Shown here piece after piece: positions 7,886 through 16,048 of a stretch of 32,905 bases of DNA. Source of the DNA: JAVVSR01 sp036654095 (lineage in GTDB: Bacteria > Bacillota > Clostridia > Christensenellales > CAG-917). The notes beneath the pieces were generated by a model. The model was not told where the DNA came from. It did not search any database and was given only the letters and a program-made list of their open reading frames with translations. The stretch lies in contig JAVVSR010000018.1 of the NCBI GenBank assembly GCA_036654095.1, forward strand, positions 1-32,905. The letters are read 5' to 3'. Made by a program: the position numbers and the translations under genes. Each line of letters opens with the position of its first letter. Position 1 is the stretch's first letter.

Positions 7886-7891
7886 TGTATA
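7886..7891 (-). promoter_or_regulatory. Extended -10 element close to the phosphoesterase start codon
   Basis: On the minus strand TGTTATACA places a TATACA hexamer at 7886-7891. The predicted start would be at about 7879, two or so bases before the ATG at 7877. No good -35 is present. Confidence 0.4.
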
Positions 7892-7936
7892 ACATTTTGT
7901 GTGTAAACGCAAGTATACAGGTTAGTCCAGATATTC

Positions 7937-8211
7937 TTTTAGCTAAAACCGTGTTAAATGTATAAGGAAAATAAAATATTAAATATACTAGTAGGGTATA
8001 TTATAAAGATATTTGAGAGTATATTAAAATTAATTAAATTAAAAAAACAAAGTAAAAATGGAAACTAAAAACAAATAAAAGTGGCACTAAAAACAAAGTA
8101 AAAATGAAAACTAAAAATCAATAAAAGTGGCACTAAAAATCAATAAGGAAAATTTTTTTAAAATGTAATTAATTATATAAAATTAGGTAAAATTAGGTAA
8201 AATTAAAAGGA
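7937..8211. other. AT-rich intergenic region with palindromes
   Basis: Between the phosphoesterase and the alpha/beta hydrolase (both minus strand). It holds the palindrome TTTTAGCTAAAA (7937-7948), a small hairpin ATATAC/GTATAT (7983-7988 with 7996-8001) and the tandem repeat listed separately. No ORF is convincing. Confidence 0.6.
8060..8149. repeat. Tandem repeat, 23-bp unit, about four copies
   Basis: Units at 8060-8082, 8083-8105, 8106-8128 and 8129-8149 (last shorter) share the core ACTAAAAA(C/T)AA and alternate between ends AAAAGT and AAAAAT, giving a higher-order period of 46. A degenerate further unit precedes 8060. It lies about 60 bases beyond the 3' end of the minus-strand hydrolase gene. 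Confidence 0.85.
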
Positions 8212-9114
8212 CTAGCGCGCGATGCGGTCGGAAACAAACTTTCGGCTTTCCTCAAGACATTTTTTCGCGCCACTCATAAAAATAATCAAGTGGAAACAAT
8301 GCAAGCTATTTAAAAACTTTTTACCACGATAATTCATATAAGGCACTTTAACCTTGTCAAGTTGAGTCATTAAAAGCTCGTGATTGTTGCCTGCCATAAA
8401 GTCTTTTTTTGCCGAAACAACTAGTGATGGCGGGTACTCGGAATTTATGTAGTTTATTGGATTAAGCAACCCGTAATATTCCCACGAGGAAGCATTTTTA
8501 ACTTTGCAACCAGTGTAATCTCTAAGCATAGCCCTAGTTATTGGTAGCCTAAGTTTATATGTATTAAAATCGTAAATACCGCAGTAGTGCAATGCGCCTA
8601 CGGGTTTTATGTCAACATCGGGGCACCCTAGTTTTTTTCGGTAATCGGGATTTGTTAAAGCGGCGCAAACGACAGCGGTCATATGAGCGCCAGCCGAGTC
8701 GCCCGCCACAAACAGCGAATCTAAATCCAAATGATATTTATTGGCATTGTTTTTAATCCACGCTAGCGCGGCAAAACAATTTTGGATAGGATAGGGAAAA
8801 GTGTATTCAGGCGCAAGCGCGTAATTAATATTGACTACAAAAACGCCTTCATCTGCAAGTTGCAGCGCGTATCCTCGCCTGAATTTTTTGTCGCCAACAA
8901 TCCACCCACCGCCGTGTATTTTAAGCATAACAGGATATTTCCCAGACTTAGGAAGTTTTGATTTATCAAAAAATAAATCGGCAGTACAAACTTTTTCATT
9001 TGATTTATCGTAGCAAATATCCTTGATAACCGTAACATTAGGATAGTTTAGGTTATTACAAAGTTTATCTCTTACTAAGTCATTGAAAGTAAAAAACTTG
9101 CCAATAATCGACAT
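8212..9114 (-). CDS. Alpha/beta hydrolase, hormone-sensitive-lipase type esterase
   Basis: A 300-residue soluble hydrolase without signal peptide. The oxyanion-hole motif is HGGGW (67-71) and the nucleophile motif is GDSAGAH (138-144, Ser140), the hallmark of alpha/beta-hydrolase fold-3 (HSL/AES) esterases. The acid is probably the Asp in SAKKDF and the base one of the histidines in SLHCFHL near the C-terminus. The family hydrolyses short acyl or acetyl esters; the substrate is unknown. It is paralogous to the protein at 30977-31894: both have LAPEY-FP and GDKK after HGGG. It stands alone, with a GGGG-containing ribosome binding site about 7 bases before the ATG. Confidence 0.9.
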   Translation of the reverse strand: MSIIGKFFTFNDLVRDKLCNNLNYPNVTVIKDICYDKSNEKVCTADLFFDKSKLPKSGKYPVMLKIHGGGWIVGDKKFRRGYALQLADEGVFVVNINYALAPEYTFPYPIQNCFAALAWIKNNANKYHLDLDSLFVAGDSAGAHMTAVVCAALTNPDYRKKLGCPDVDIKPVGALHYCGIYDFNTYKLRLPITRAMLRDYTGCKVKNASSWEYYGLLNPINYINSEYPPSLVVSAKKDFMAGNNHELLMTQLDKVKVPYMNYRGKKFLNSLHCFHLIIFMSGAKKCLEESRKFVSDRIAR

Positions 9115-9424
9115 ATGCGCCCCGTAAAATAGTGTATTTCAATAGACTTTTTGATATAAAAAGCAAACATTCAAATATTTTTTAGGTAAAAGTTGTGTTG
9201 CGATTAATAAGTGTGGTCTATTTAATAATTGACTAATTTAAGAACATTTTGCCACGCTTAAATTTTAACTTTAAAATGCGTTTAAGTGAGCAGTTTCAAC
9301 TAAAAAAATTGTATATGAAAATTATGAAGGATTAAACAATTTTTTAGTAATGTAAACATAATTTAGTCAAAAAACATCATATTGATATTTTATAGTGTTA
9401 ATTGATAAAAGTCAATCAATACAA
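9115..9424. other. AT-rich intergenic region, no gene seen
   Basis: It lies upstream of the minus-strand hydrolase and downstream of the two-gene membrane operon. I see an inverted CTTAAA/TTTAAG pair near 9255-9290 but no ORF, tRNA or clear promoter. Confidence 0.6.
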
Positions 9425-9454
9425 ATAAAAAGGGCGGACATTTCTGCCGCCCTT
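9425..9454 (-). terminator. Rho-independent terminator of the two-gene membrane operon
   Basis: Read on the minus strand, AAGGGCGG (9447-9454) pairs with CCGCCCTT (9430-9437) around a 9-base loop and is followed by TTTATTTG. It lies 41 bases past the stop of the last gene. Confidence 0.9.
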
Positions 9455-9494
9455 AAAATTAATTCAACTAAAATAAGATTCAAATGATTTACAA

Positions 9495-11090
9495 TTACTC
9501 TTGCGTATCTTCCACAACTTCGTCAACAAGTTCGTCTTCATTTTCATCTTCAACAGCGTCGTCGGTATTTTCGTTGTCGCAATCGCAATTACATCCGTCT
9601 GCGCAAAGTTCCTTTTCGCGGAACAATCCGCCCAATACGGCTAGCAATACGCAAACACCTGTGAATATAAAGCAAACTTCACGGATAGACAAAATTGAAC
9701 AAATTATGAAAATTAAACCATTAGAGTCAACCCAAGCCTGACTTTGATAATCCAATACACCGCGGTCAGCATTACCGGCATAAAGCCCTAAGGATACAGC
9801 GTCTTTAGAAAAATAATCACGCGATACCATTTCGCCAGTAGCTTCGTCTAAATAGTAATCAGTTTTGCCATTGTTATCAACCAATTTAACATACAACGGC
9901 GCGCCAGCTATCATATCGTTGGCGATGATATCGGGAACATCGCTTAAAACGCTTTCAATTACGCCATATAAAAGTCCGCCGGCAACTTGAGCTATCATAT
10001 CGCCGCCAATATCAATTAAAAATGAATTAAGTCCAGCGTCAGTAAGTTCTGCGCCAATATCCATTCCGTTAATTAAACCGCGTAGGTCAACTTCAAGCGC
10101 GGGCTTTTTTGTGCCATTGATAGTGTTTATGTCGCCGTCCATGTTTACGTCGCCCATCATATCCAAAATTGTCCATTTAACGGGTTTTAAAACGATAGTT
10201 TTGGTTGCTTTATCAAAAACCCAAAATTCGTGCAAACCTGAATAAGTGCCATCATCATTTTTTACGATAGGTTGTGTAACTTTAAGGCCATTTTCATCGC
10301 GCTTTATATTTCCGGGGGTGGTGTCTGAAACGACAACATCACGTTGTCCAATAATCAGATATACAATGGCAGGGATTGTCATACGTTGGTCATTTGCCAT
10401 ATCAAGCCACGGACCGATAAAGCTTTCATATCCAGCAAGGTTAAAACTTTTAAATTGACAGTACGCGCCATCACGAGCTAAAAGCGCTTCAACTTCTGAA
10501 GATTTCATACCTTTTTTCTGATAAGCTTTGATTTTATTGATATAGTTTGCATCGTAGGCGCTAAGTTCTTCAACGGTCATTAAAACGGAATTGCCAGCCT
10601 CATCAACCTTATAGCGAGAGTAGGGGTCACCGCCAATCATACCATTCATAACATTTCGTTCAATAAAAATATCTAATAGTTTTTTATTGACGTCAGCGCG
10701 ACCGTTCGCGTCGTCAGCCAAATCTTCATAGAATATCGTGTTTGCAGTAGGCCCTGGTAGAACGGGAGGCAAAACAAAATCAAGAAGTAACATTAAGCCC
10801 GAAAGCAACGCAAATGAAGTTATAACAAGTTTGGTTGTTTGTTTTTTAATAATTTTCTTTTTTGTGCCGATGTCGGCCACTTTTTTAATTTTTAGTTCAA
10901 AGAAAAGCACTATAACGGCCCAAACTATGGTAAATAAAACCGCTACGATAATGCCTGCATAGCTACCTAAACCATAGCTTCCGCCTTGCTTTGCAACGTG
11001 ACTACCTGCAATGATTGCGCAAAGTAAGAATAGGGGAAAACTAAGCACATAGCACAGGATTTTTAATATTTTAGCTACTTTGCTAGTCAT
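9495..11090 (-). CDS. Large membrane protein of unknown function, acidic C-terminus
   Basis: I do not recognise the family. The 531-residue protein has three N-terminal helices (about 8-28, 41-65 and 88-110), a large probably extracytoplasmic domain (115-455), a C-terminal hydrophobic stretch (458-490) and a cytoplasmic-type tail with a cysteine cluster (CADGCNCDC, 496-504) followed by about 25 mostly acidic residues. At 314-322 lies DVNMDGDIN, which fits the calcium-binding loop DxNxDGxIN of dockerin/EF-hand type; only one copy is present. The gene starts one base inside the stop of the upstream gene (TAATG overlap), so the two are translationally coupled, and they share the same topology. 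A joint role at the cell envelope is inference. Confidence 0.8.
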   Translation of the reverse strand: MTSKVAKILKILCYVLSFPLFLLCAIIAGSHVAKQGGSYGLGSYAGIIVAVLFTIVWAVIVLFFELKIKKVADIGTKKKIIKKQTTKLVITSFALLSGLMLLLDFVLPPVLPGPTANTIFYEDLADDANGRADVNKKLLDIFIERNVMNGMIGGDPYSRYKVDEAGNSVLMTVEELSAYDANYINKIKAYQKKGMKSSEVEALLARDGAYCQFKSFNLAGYESFIGPWLDMANDQRMTIPAIVYLIIGQRDVVVSDTTPGNIKRDENGLKVTQPIVKNDDGTYSGLHEFWVFDKATKTIVLKPVKWTILDMMGDVNMDGDINTINGTKKPALEVDLRGLINGMDIGAELTDAGLNSFLIDIGGDMIAQVAGGLLYGVIESVLSDVPDIIANDMIAGAPLYVKLVDNNGKTDYYLDEATGEMVSRDYFSKDAVSLGLYAGNADRGVLDYQSQAWVDSNGLIFIICSILSIREVCFIFTGVCVLLAVLGGLFREKELCADGCNCDCDNENTDDAVEDENEDELVDEVVEDTQE

Positions 11091-12871
11091 TATTGTATAC
11101 CTCCTTCAATGATTTCTTGAAGATAATTATTTTCCTTTTTCGAGCATACAGACGTTAAATAAATACTTAAAGCAACAAGGCCTAGGCACATTGTTAAATA
11201 TCGTCTAGCGGCGAAAACGGGGTAAAGTTTTGGTTGATATGATAAATCGGTGCGGAGCTGATAAAGCGAAGCCAAATTATAGGCTTGGTCAGCAGGAGTG
11301 CCGTTACCAATTTTTCCACCGACTAACGGAGCGTCTGTTGCCGCGAGAACACAACCCGCAACTCGTCCAAACTCCTCACAGTGGTATTTAACCCAAGCAT
11401 ATCTTTCAAGGTCAATACTAAGGTCAGAATAATCGGCTGTTTTGTTTATAAACTGCCAAGCGTACTTGTTTTCAGGATGTTGATAATATGAAATGTTTTT
11501 CAAAAGTGAAAGCAAGCCTGTTTTAATGCCTGCTTTTATTGATGCGGCATCAAGATTTTCAGTGTCAATAGTAACGCCAATTTTACCTAATGTTTCCGAA
11601 AGAGATTGAGCCGTAGCGACAGCTTTATTGTATTCGGCTAAATCGTCTTCAGTGGGAATACTGGTCCAACCTTGCGCTATTTTTGACGGAGCGGCAATCA
11701 TTCCTAAAAGTATATTATCAACGACAAGCGAAACAACTGTATCAACAGTAATCTTAGCTCCGTCGGGGTCAATCATGCCTTTAACCATTCCTAAAAGCGC
11801 AACTAAGTTAAGCCCGCCTAAATCAAGCCCGGATAATAAACCGCCAACTAAACTACTTGGGTTACCTATTTGGTTTAATAAATCTTGCAATTCAGCATTT
11901 CCGCCAAGCCCCTTAAGTAGAGCATCAAGTACTTCGCCTAAACGCTCCTCTGTAATCCAGTATTTTGAAGCAGCAGCTTCATTTGCCAAAAACTTTTCAG
12001 TTGTTGAATATTCAATCCATTCGGAAGTTTTCAATGCTTGCGCTTGCGCTAATGCTAAAGCCTCGTCGGGTTTAACAATATTGTAACGAGTAAGTCCATC
12101 ATGCTCACCTTTTTTAAATTTAACAAAGTAACCATCAATGTTTACATACTTGCCATCGACCGCGGTAATAGCAACTTTTTGGTTTTTCAATTCGTTATAT
12201 TCAATAAGCAAATCGGTAGCCTCACGAACACCGAAAATATAACCGTCATATAAAAGACCATTTGGATTGTACATCATATCCCCGTTTGCCAAAGCCTTAT
12301 CTAAAGCTTTTTCATCCTTCATATAGTTAATTGCGCCATCTTTACTGACGGCAGGAGTATTAAGCTGCGTAACTGCGCGATAGTTGGAAGCATAATAATC
12401 TTCTAAACCATATGTTCTAACAAATTTATCAACATTGTCGATTAATTTTTCGGCATTGCCAGTTTTGTCGGATAGCGTAACAAACCATTGGGATTGTTTG
12501 TTGTAGTCCTTAATACTTACACCGTGACGTTCCTCAATAGCCGTAGCTTGCATAGATTTGATTTTTTTAGTGTTGACAGCATCAAAAATTTGCATAGGAA
12601 TCATCATCATGGCCAAAGCCAAAACAAGGGTGATGATTGTACGAGTTTTCTGTTTCATACCTATTAAAGAAAGCCCAATTTGGATAATTGCAACGGAGGC
12701 CCAAATGCCAACGATAATCCAAATACCTGTTGATGCGGCGTTAGAAAAAAGAGGCTCGTCGAAAAACACGCGCGAGTCTTTAATGACCAACAGCAACAAG
12801 AGGGGGAAACCTAACAGATAGAAAATTACTTTTAAAACGCGCATAAGAGTGTACTTCTGCTTCACATTCAT
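11090..12871 (-). CDS. Large membrane protein of unknown function, partner of the next gene
   Basis: No family is recognised. The 593-residue protein has three N-terminal helices (about 12-30, 49-71 and 78-97), a long outside domain of about 450 residues and one C-terminal helix (about 552-572) with a short tail. The first helix (VLKVIFYLLGFPLLLLLVI) is similar to that of its neighbour (ILKILCYVLSFPLFLLCAI), which suggests the pair arose by duplication although the outside domains have diverged. The outside domain has helical repeats rich in Gly/Leu (GLLSGLDLGGLNLVALLG). ATG 12871 is preceded by an AGGAG-type site and a strong promoter at 12922-12951. It is the first gene of a two-gene operon. 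Confidence 0.8.
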   Translation of the reverse strand: MNVKQKYTLMRVLKVIFYLLGFPLLLLLVIKDSRVFFDEPLFSNAASTGIWIIVGIWASVAIIQIGLSLIGMKQKTRTIITLVLALAMMMIPMQIFDAVNTKKIKSMQATAIEERHGVSIKDYNKQSQWFVTLSDKTGNAEKLIDNVDKFVRTYGLEDYYASNYRAVTQLNTPAVSKDGAINYMKDEKALDKALANGDMMYNPNGLLYDGYIFGVREATDLLIEYNELKNQKVAITAVDGKYVNIDGYFVKFKKGEHDGLTRYNIVKPDEALALAQAQALKTSEWIEYSTTEKFLANEAAASKYWITEERLGEVLDALLKGLGGNAELQDLLNQIGNPSSLVGGLLSGLDLGGLNLVALLGMVKGMIDPDGAKITVDTVVSLVVDNILLGMIAAPSKIAQGWTSIPTEDDLAEYNKAVATAQSLSETLGKIGVTIDTENLDAASIKAGIKTGLLSLLKNISYYQHPENKYAWQFINKTADYSDLSIDLERYAWVKYHCEEFGRVAGCVLAATDAPLVGGKIGNGTPADQAYNLASLYQLRTDLSYQPKLYPVFAARRYLTMCLGLVALSIYLTSVCSKKENNYLQEIIEGGIQ

Positions 12872-12921
12872 AATTCTCCAATCTCCTTATAATGTTTTAC
12901 TAAAAATAAAACCTTAAAATT

Positions 12922-12951
12922 ATTATATACTACTGTACTTTAAAAAGTCAA
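12922..12951 (-). promoter_or_regulatory. Promoter of the two-gene membrane operon
   Basis: On the minus strand TTGACT (12946-12951), an 18-base spacer and TATAAT (12922-12927). Confidence 0.82.
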
Positions 12952-13440
12952 ATAAGTTTTAAAACTAATTGGATATCTTTGTATAAATAGTAATACAAGT
13001 ATTAAATGTCTATAAAAATAGGATTATTTAGGCAGACAATAGTAAAGGCAAGCAAAGCAATTATAAAAATTTGCGTGAAAAAATTATATAAGCATAATTA
13101 TTATATTAAAATAATTGGTAAATTTTTAAAATTTAAAATCGGATTGAGGTAAACTAAATTATGTGTAACAATAAATTTATGCTATTTTAGACAAAAAGTT
13201 AAGAAATTATTTAAATAGGTAGTTGAAAGTAGTTAGACTGCGTAAGTGTTTTGATTGTATGCTAAGCGAGCCACTTTCAAGGAAATAAAATATATTTTAA
13301 AAACATATGATTGCTAATCTAAAATATGCAAACAAAGTTGCCAAAATAAATAAAATGAAGTATCATTAAAGCTGTGCTAAGTTTGTCAAAAGATTGTTGT
13401 TATTTTGTATAAAGCATAAAATGTATTTGAATTTTATTGA
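12952..13440. other. AT-rich intergenic region with an inverted repeat
   Basis: About 490 bases between the divergent membrane operon and the GNAT gene. The only notable structure is TTGAAAGT (13223-13230) paired with ACTTTCAA (13273-13280), enclosing a stretch less AT-rich than its surroundings, with a possible inner TTAG/CTAA pairing. A small structured RNA is possible but weakly supported. No ORF is convincing. Confidence 0.35.
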
Positions 13441-13443
13441 GAG

Positions 13444-13499
13444 TGTCAATGCGCTTTGATAAATTAATTTTAGTGTTATGTCAATGCGCTTTGATAAAT
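13444..13499. repeat. Two 21-bp direct repeats with a palindromic core (operator-like)
   Basis: Identical 21-base copies at 13444-13464 and 13479-13499, 35 bases apart start to start. Each contains TCAATGCGCTTTGA, an imperfect dyad (TCAA-n-GCGC-n-TTGA). The pair ends 60 bases before the GNAT gene, as expected for regulator binding sites. A second pair, AAACTAAAATAAAAG at 13505-13519 and 13540-13554, also spaced 35, follows directly. Confidence 0.7.
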
Positions 13500-13561
13500 A
13501 GATGAAACTAAAATAAAAGTGTTGAAGAATATGTTTAGTAAACTAAAATAAAAGGTGAATG

Positions 13562-14056
13562 ATGTTAAATGTTAGCAAAGTAATTGAGAAAAATGATATA
13601 GAAACAGTAGTTTTGCTTGCAACAGAAATATGGAACGAGCATTATATTAATATTATTTCAAAGCAGCAAATAGATTATATGCTAAACAAATATCAAAGCT
13701 ATTTTGCAATCAAAAATGCGATAAACTCAGGATATTTATATTTTATCATTGTTTGTAATGAAACGCCGATTGGATATTTTGCTTTGCGTCAAGATAATTT
13801 ATCAATGTATCTTGATAAGCTTTATGTTTTAAAGGAATACAGAGGGCAAGGTATATCTAAATTTGCCATCGAATACGCCGAAAATATAACTTTGATTAAT
13901 GAAAAAAAGTGTATTCATTTAACGGTAAATAAAAACAACCGCGGTTCTATTTTGGCCTATAAAAGTTTGGGCTTTAATGTTGAAAGCTCGGTGAACACCG
14001 ATATTGGCGGTGGATTTATAATGGATGATTATCAAATGTATAAATTTTTAAAATGA
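13562..14056 (+). CDS. GNAT family N-acetyltransferase
   Basis: A single-domain GNAT of about 164 residues. The acetyl-CoA pyrophosphate-binding motif A is YVLKEYRGQGISKFAIEYA (R/Q-x-x-G-x-G/A pattern as RGQGIS), preceded by the beta4 strand MYLDKLYV, and motif B is VNKNNRGSILAYKSLGF. The acceptor, whether a small amine, amino acid or protein N-terminus, cannot be told. Two adjacent ATG codons (13559 and 13562) are possible; the second leaves a better gap after AAAGGTG (13551-13557). The gene stands alone behind two pairs of direct repeats that look like operator sites, so it may respond to a specific regulator. Confidence 0.88.
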   Translation: MLNVSKVIEKNDIETVVLLATEIWNEHYINIISKQQIDYMLNKYQSYFAIKNAINSGYLYFIIVCNETPIGYFALRQDNLSMYLDKLYVLKEYRGQGISKFAIEYAENITLINEKKCIHLTVNKNNRGSILAYKSLGFNVESSVNTDIGGGFIMDDYQMYKFLK

Positions 14057-14199
14057 CACTTTGACACTAAAGAGTGTAAAATTGACATTAATTCTTTTAA
14101 TTTAATTTCTAATAAGTTTTTTAAGGTTTTTTTAATTAAAATTTCAAACAATTTGTTTTGATAAGCCCACAAATACTTTTACTTTCTAAAATTGTGTGC

Positions 14200-14205
14200 T
14201 ATACT
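14200..14205 (+). promoter_or_regulatory. Extended -10 promoter of the PRPP synthetase gene
   Basis: TGCTATACT gives a TATACT hexamer at 14200-14205 with TG one base upstream; the -35 region (about 14177-14182) is poor. The predicted start lies about 20 bases before the codon 14233 and just before the GGAGG. Confidence 0.55.
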
Positions 14206-14232
14206 ATTTTTAAGATTGTCGGAGGTTTACTT

Positions 14233-15384
14233 ATGACGCCGTTTTTTGAAACTGTTTTTACAGATGTGACTCAAAATGCACCCCTTGCACTCATTTCGCT
14301 TCCCGGAGCGGAGGAGTTGGCTGAAAAAATTGATAGATACTTAATTCAATGGTATTCGGAAGCGTCCAACTCAAAGCTGTCTAAAACTAGCTTTATTATT
14401 CCTACTCATTATCCGCGTTTTTCATCGGGTGATGGCAAAGCAATGATTGATGACACCGTCCGTGGCAAGGATTTGTACATTATAATTGATGTGGGCAATC
14501 ACGGTGTGACATATGATATGTTTGGGCAACAGCAGCGAATGAGTCCTGATGACCATTTTGCTAATTTAAAGCGCGTTATTTCTGCCGCTGGCGGAAAGCC
14601 AAGCCGTTTGACGGTTATTATGCCTATGCTTTATGGTGGTCGTCAGCACAGGCGCAACTCGAGAGAGTCGTTGGATTGCGCTCAAATGTTGCAAGAACTT
14701 GAGTTTATGGGCGTAAAGGATATTATTACATTTGACGCGCACGACCCGAGGGTGCAAAATGCTGTTCCGCTTATGGGTTTTGACAATTATTTTCCTACTT
14801 ATCAAGTTTTAAAAGCAATTAATAAAAGATATCCAGATGTTCAATTAGATAAAAATCACTTTATGGTGGTTAGTCCCGATGAGGGCGCAATGCCTAGAAA
14901 CATTTTTTATGCAAGCGTTTTAGGGCTTGACCTTGGTATGTTTTACAAGCGTCGCGATTATTCGACGGTGGTCAATGGTCGCAATCCAATAGTCGCGCAC
15001 GAGTATATTGGCAATTCGGTTATGGGTATGGACGTTTTTGTGGCAGATGATATTATCGCTACTGGCGACAGTTGTTTGCGTCTTGCTCGCGAGCTTAAAG
15101 ATAAGGGCGCGCAACGCATTTTCCTAACAGCCACGTTTGCAATGTTTACCGAGGGCGTTGAAAAATTTAACGAGGCCTACAAAGAAGGTTTATTTGACGC
15201 GGTTATTGCAACCAATCTTACTTATCGCAAGCCCGAACTTAAACAGGCCGAATGGTTTGTAGAGGCCGACTTATCAAAATATGTAGCATACATTATTTCC
15301 GCTTGCAACCATAACGAGTCTGTAAGCAGATTGTTGGACCCTCACACCAAAGTGCGTGAGCTTCTTAACAAAATAAACAAATAA
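14233..15384 (+). CDS. prs: Ribose-phosphate pyrophosphokinase (PRPP synthetase)
   Basis: Makes 5-phosphoribosyl-1-diphosphate from ribose 5-phosphate and ATP for nucleotide, His, Trp and NAD synthesis. The start is ATG 14233 behind GGAGG (14221-14225); the frame is open further up to 14158, but that part has no ribosome binding site. The 383 residues are longer than the usual 310-320 and include an extended N-terminus and insertions before position 120. Family landmarks are present: MPMLYGGRQHRRNSRESLDCAQML (cf. 'MPYfgYaRQDRk..REpItaklva'), FDAHDP, the flexible-loop KRR (239-241) and the PRPP loop VADDIIATGDS (270-280). The canonical loop is VDDIIDTAGT, so this is a divergent variant, seen in some Clostridia. 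It is followed after 13 bases by a metallo-hydrolase gene, probably cotranscribed. Confidence 0.9.
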   Translation: MTPFFETVFTDVTQNAPLALISLPGAEELAEKIDRYLIQWYSEASNSKLSKTSFIIPTHYPRFSSGDGKAMIDDTVRGKDLYIIIDVGNHGVTYDMFGQQQRMSPDDHFANLKRVISAAGGKPSRLTVIMPMLYGGRQHRRNSRESLDCAQMLQELEFMGVKDIITFDAHDPRVQNAVPLMGFDNYFPTYQVLKAINKRYPDVQLDKNHFMVVSPDEGAMPRNIFYASVLGLDLGMFYKRRDYSTVVNGRNPIVAHEYIGNSVMGMDVFVADDIIATGDSCLRLARELKDKGAQRIFLTATFAMFTEGVEKFNEAYKEGLFDAVIATNLTYRKPELKQAEWFVEADLSKYVAYIISACNHNESVSRLLDPHTKVRELLNKINK

Positions 15385-15397
15385 TCAGGAGGCAAAC

Positions 15398-16048
15398 GTG
15401 AAAGTTCAATGGTTGGGTCACTCGTGTTTTAGGCTTGAGGAAAGTACAGGCACTGTAATCGTAACTGACCCATATCACTCTTATGTAGGGTATACGATGC
15501 CCGAAGTCAAGGCTGACGCCGTGACAATTAGCCACAATCACCAAGACCATAATAAGGCGGAACTTGTTGAAGGTAATCCTCGTATTTTAAATGCGCAGGG
15601 AGCATATGAAGTTAAGGGTGTGCATATTCGCAGTTTGCTGTCTGACCACGACAAAGAAAATGGCAGAAGTAGGGGGCATAATCTTATTTTTCAATTTCGT
15701 ATGGACGGCGTTGAGGTTTGTCATTTAGGCGATATTGGGGAGGAGTGCAACGCAATGCTCGTTGAGGCGCTTGTTCCGATAAACGTTTTGCTTATTCCGA
15801 TTGGTGGCGCGGTTACCATTGATGCGGAAGAGGCTAAAGAATATGTTGATAAACTTATGCCAGATATTGTAATTCCTATGCACTTTAAAACGCGTGAGTG
15901 CTCATTTGATATTGCTAAGCTAAATGAATTTTTGAGTTTATTTGACCGAGATGACATAGTATATCTTGATGAAGATGTTGTTGAGTTTGACCGCTATGAT
16001 TTTGATGGCGAAACCACTAAGATTTTAGTTTTTAAAAATATGGATTAG
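15398..16048 (+). CDS. Metallo-beta-lactamase-fold hydrolase, UlaG-like
   Basis: A 216-residue single-domain MBL-fold protein without signal peptide. The metal motif HxHxDH appears as HNHQDH (H46, H48, D50, H51); further ligands are H109/D112 in CHLGDIGE and H162 in IPMHFKT. The N-terminal WLGHSCFRL followed by a 'TDPY' turn is typical of the UlaG/YtkL-like group of metal-dependent hydrolases, whose substrates are mostly unknown. The GTG start has a perfect GGAGG 6 bases upstream and the gap to prs is 13 bases, so the two are read together. A functional tie to PRPP or nucleotide metabolism is only suggested by position. Confidence 0.88.
   Translation: MKVQWLGHSCFRLEESTGTVIVTDPYHSYVGYTMPEVKADAVTISHNHQDHNKAELVEGNPRILNAQGAYEVKGVHIRSLLSDHDKENGRSRGHNLIFQFRMDGVEVCHLGDIGEECNAMLVEALVPINVLLIPIGGAVTIDAEEAKEYVDKLMPDIVIPMHFKTRECSFDIAKLNEFLSLFDRDDIVYLDEDVVEFDRYDFDGETTKILVFKNMD

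Noticed and set aside
8060..8149. 23-bp repeats read as a CRISPR or plasmid iterons
   Set aside because: No spacers, no replication gene nearby, and the units are low-complexity and A-rich.
10123..10152. Dockerin domain in the membrane protein at 9495-11090
   Set aside because: Only one calcium-like loop is present, the second loop and linker are missing, and no cohesin or cellulosome gene is around; kept only as a possible single Ca2+ site.
11628..12086. Open frame on the + strand inside the minus-strand membrane gene
   Set aside because: It lies opposite a coherent 593-residue protein, has no ribosome binding site and low-complexity composition; it is a shadow frame.
12872..13558. tRNA or other known RNA gene in the long AT-rich gap
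   Set aside because: No cloverleaf-like GC-rich stems or conserved TTCGA-type loop were seen.
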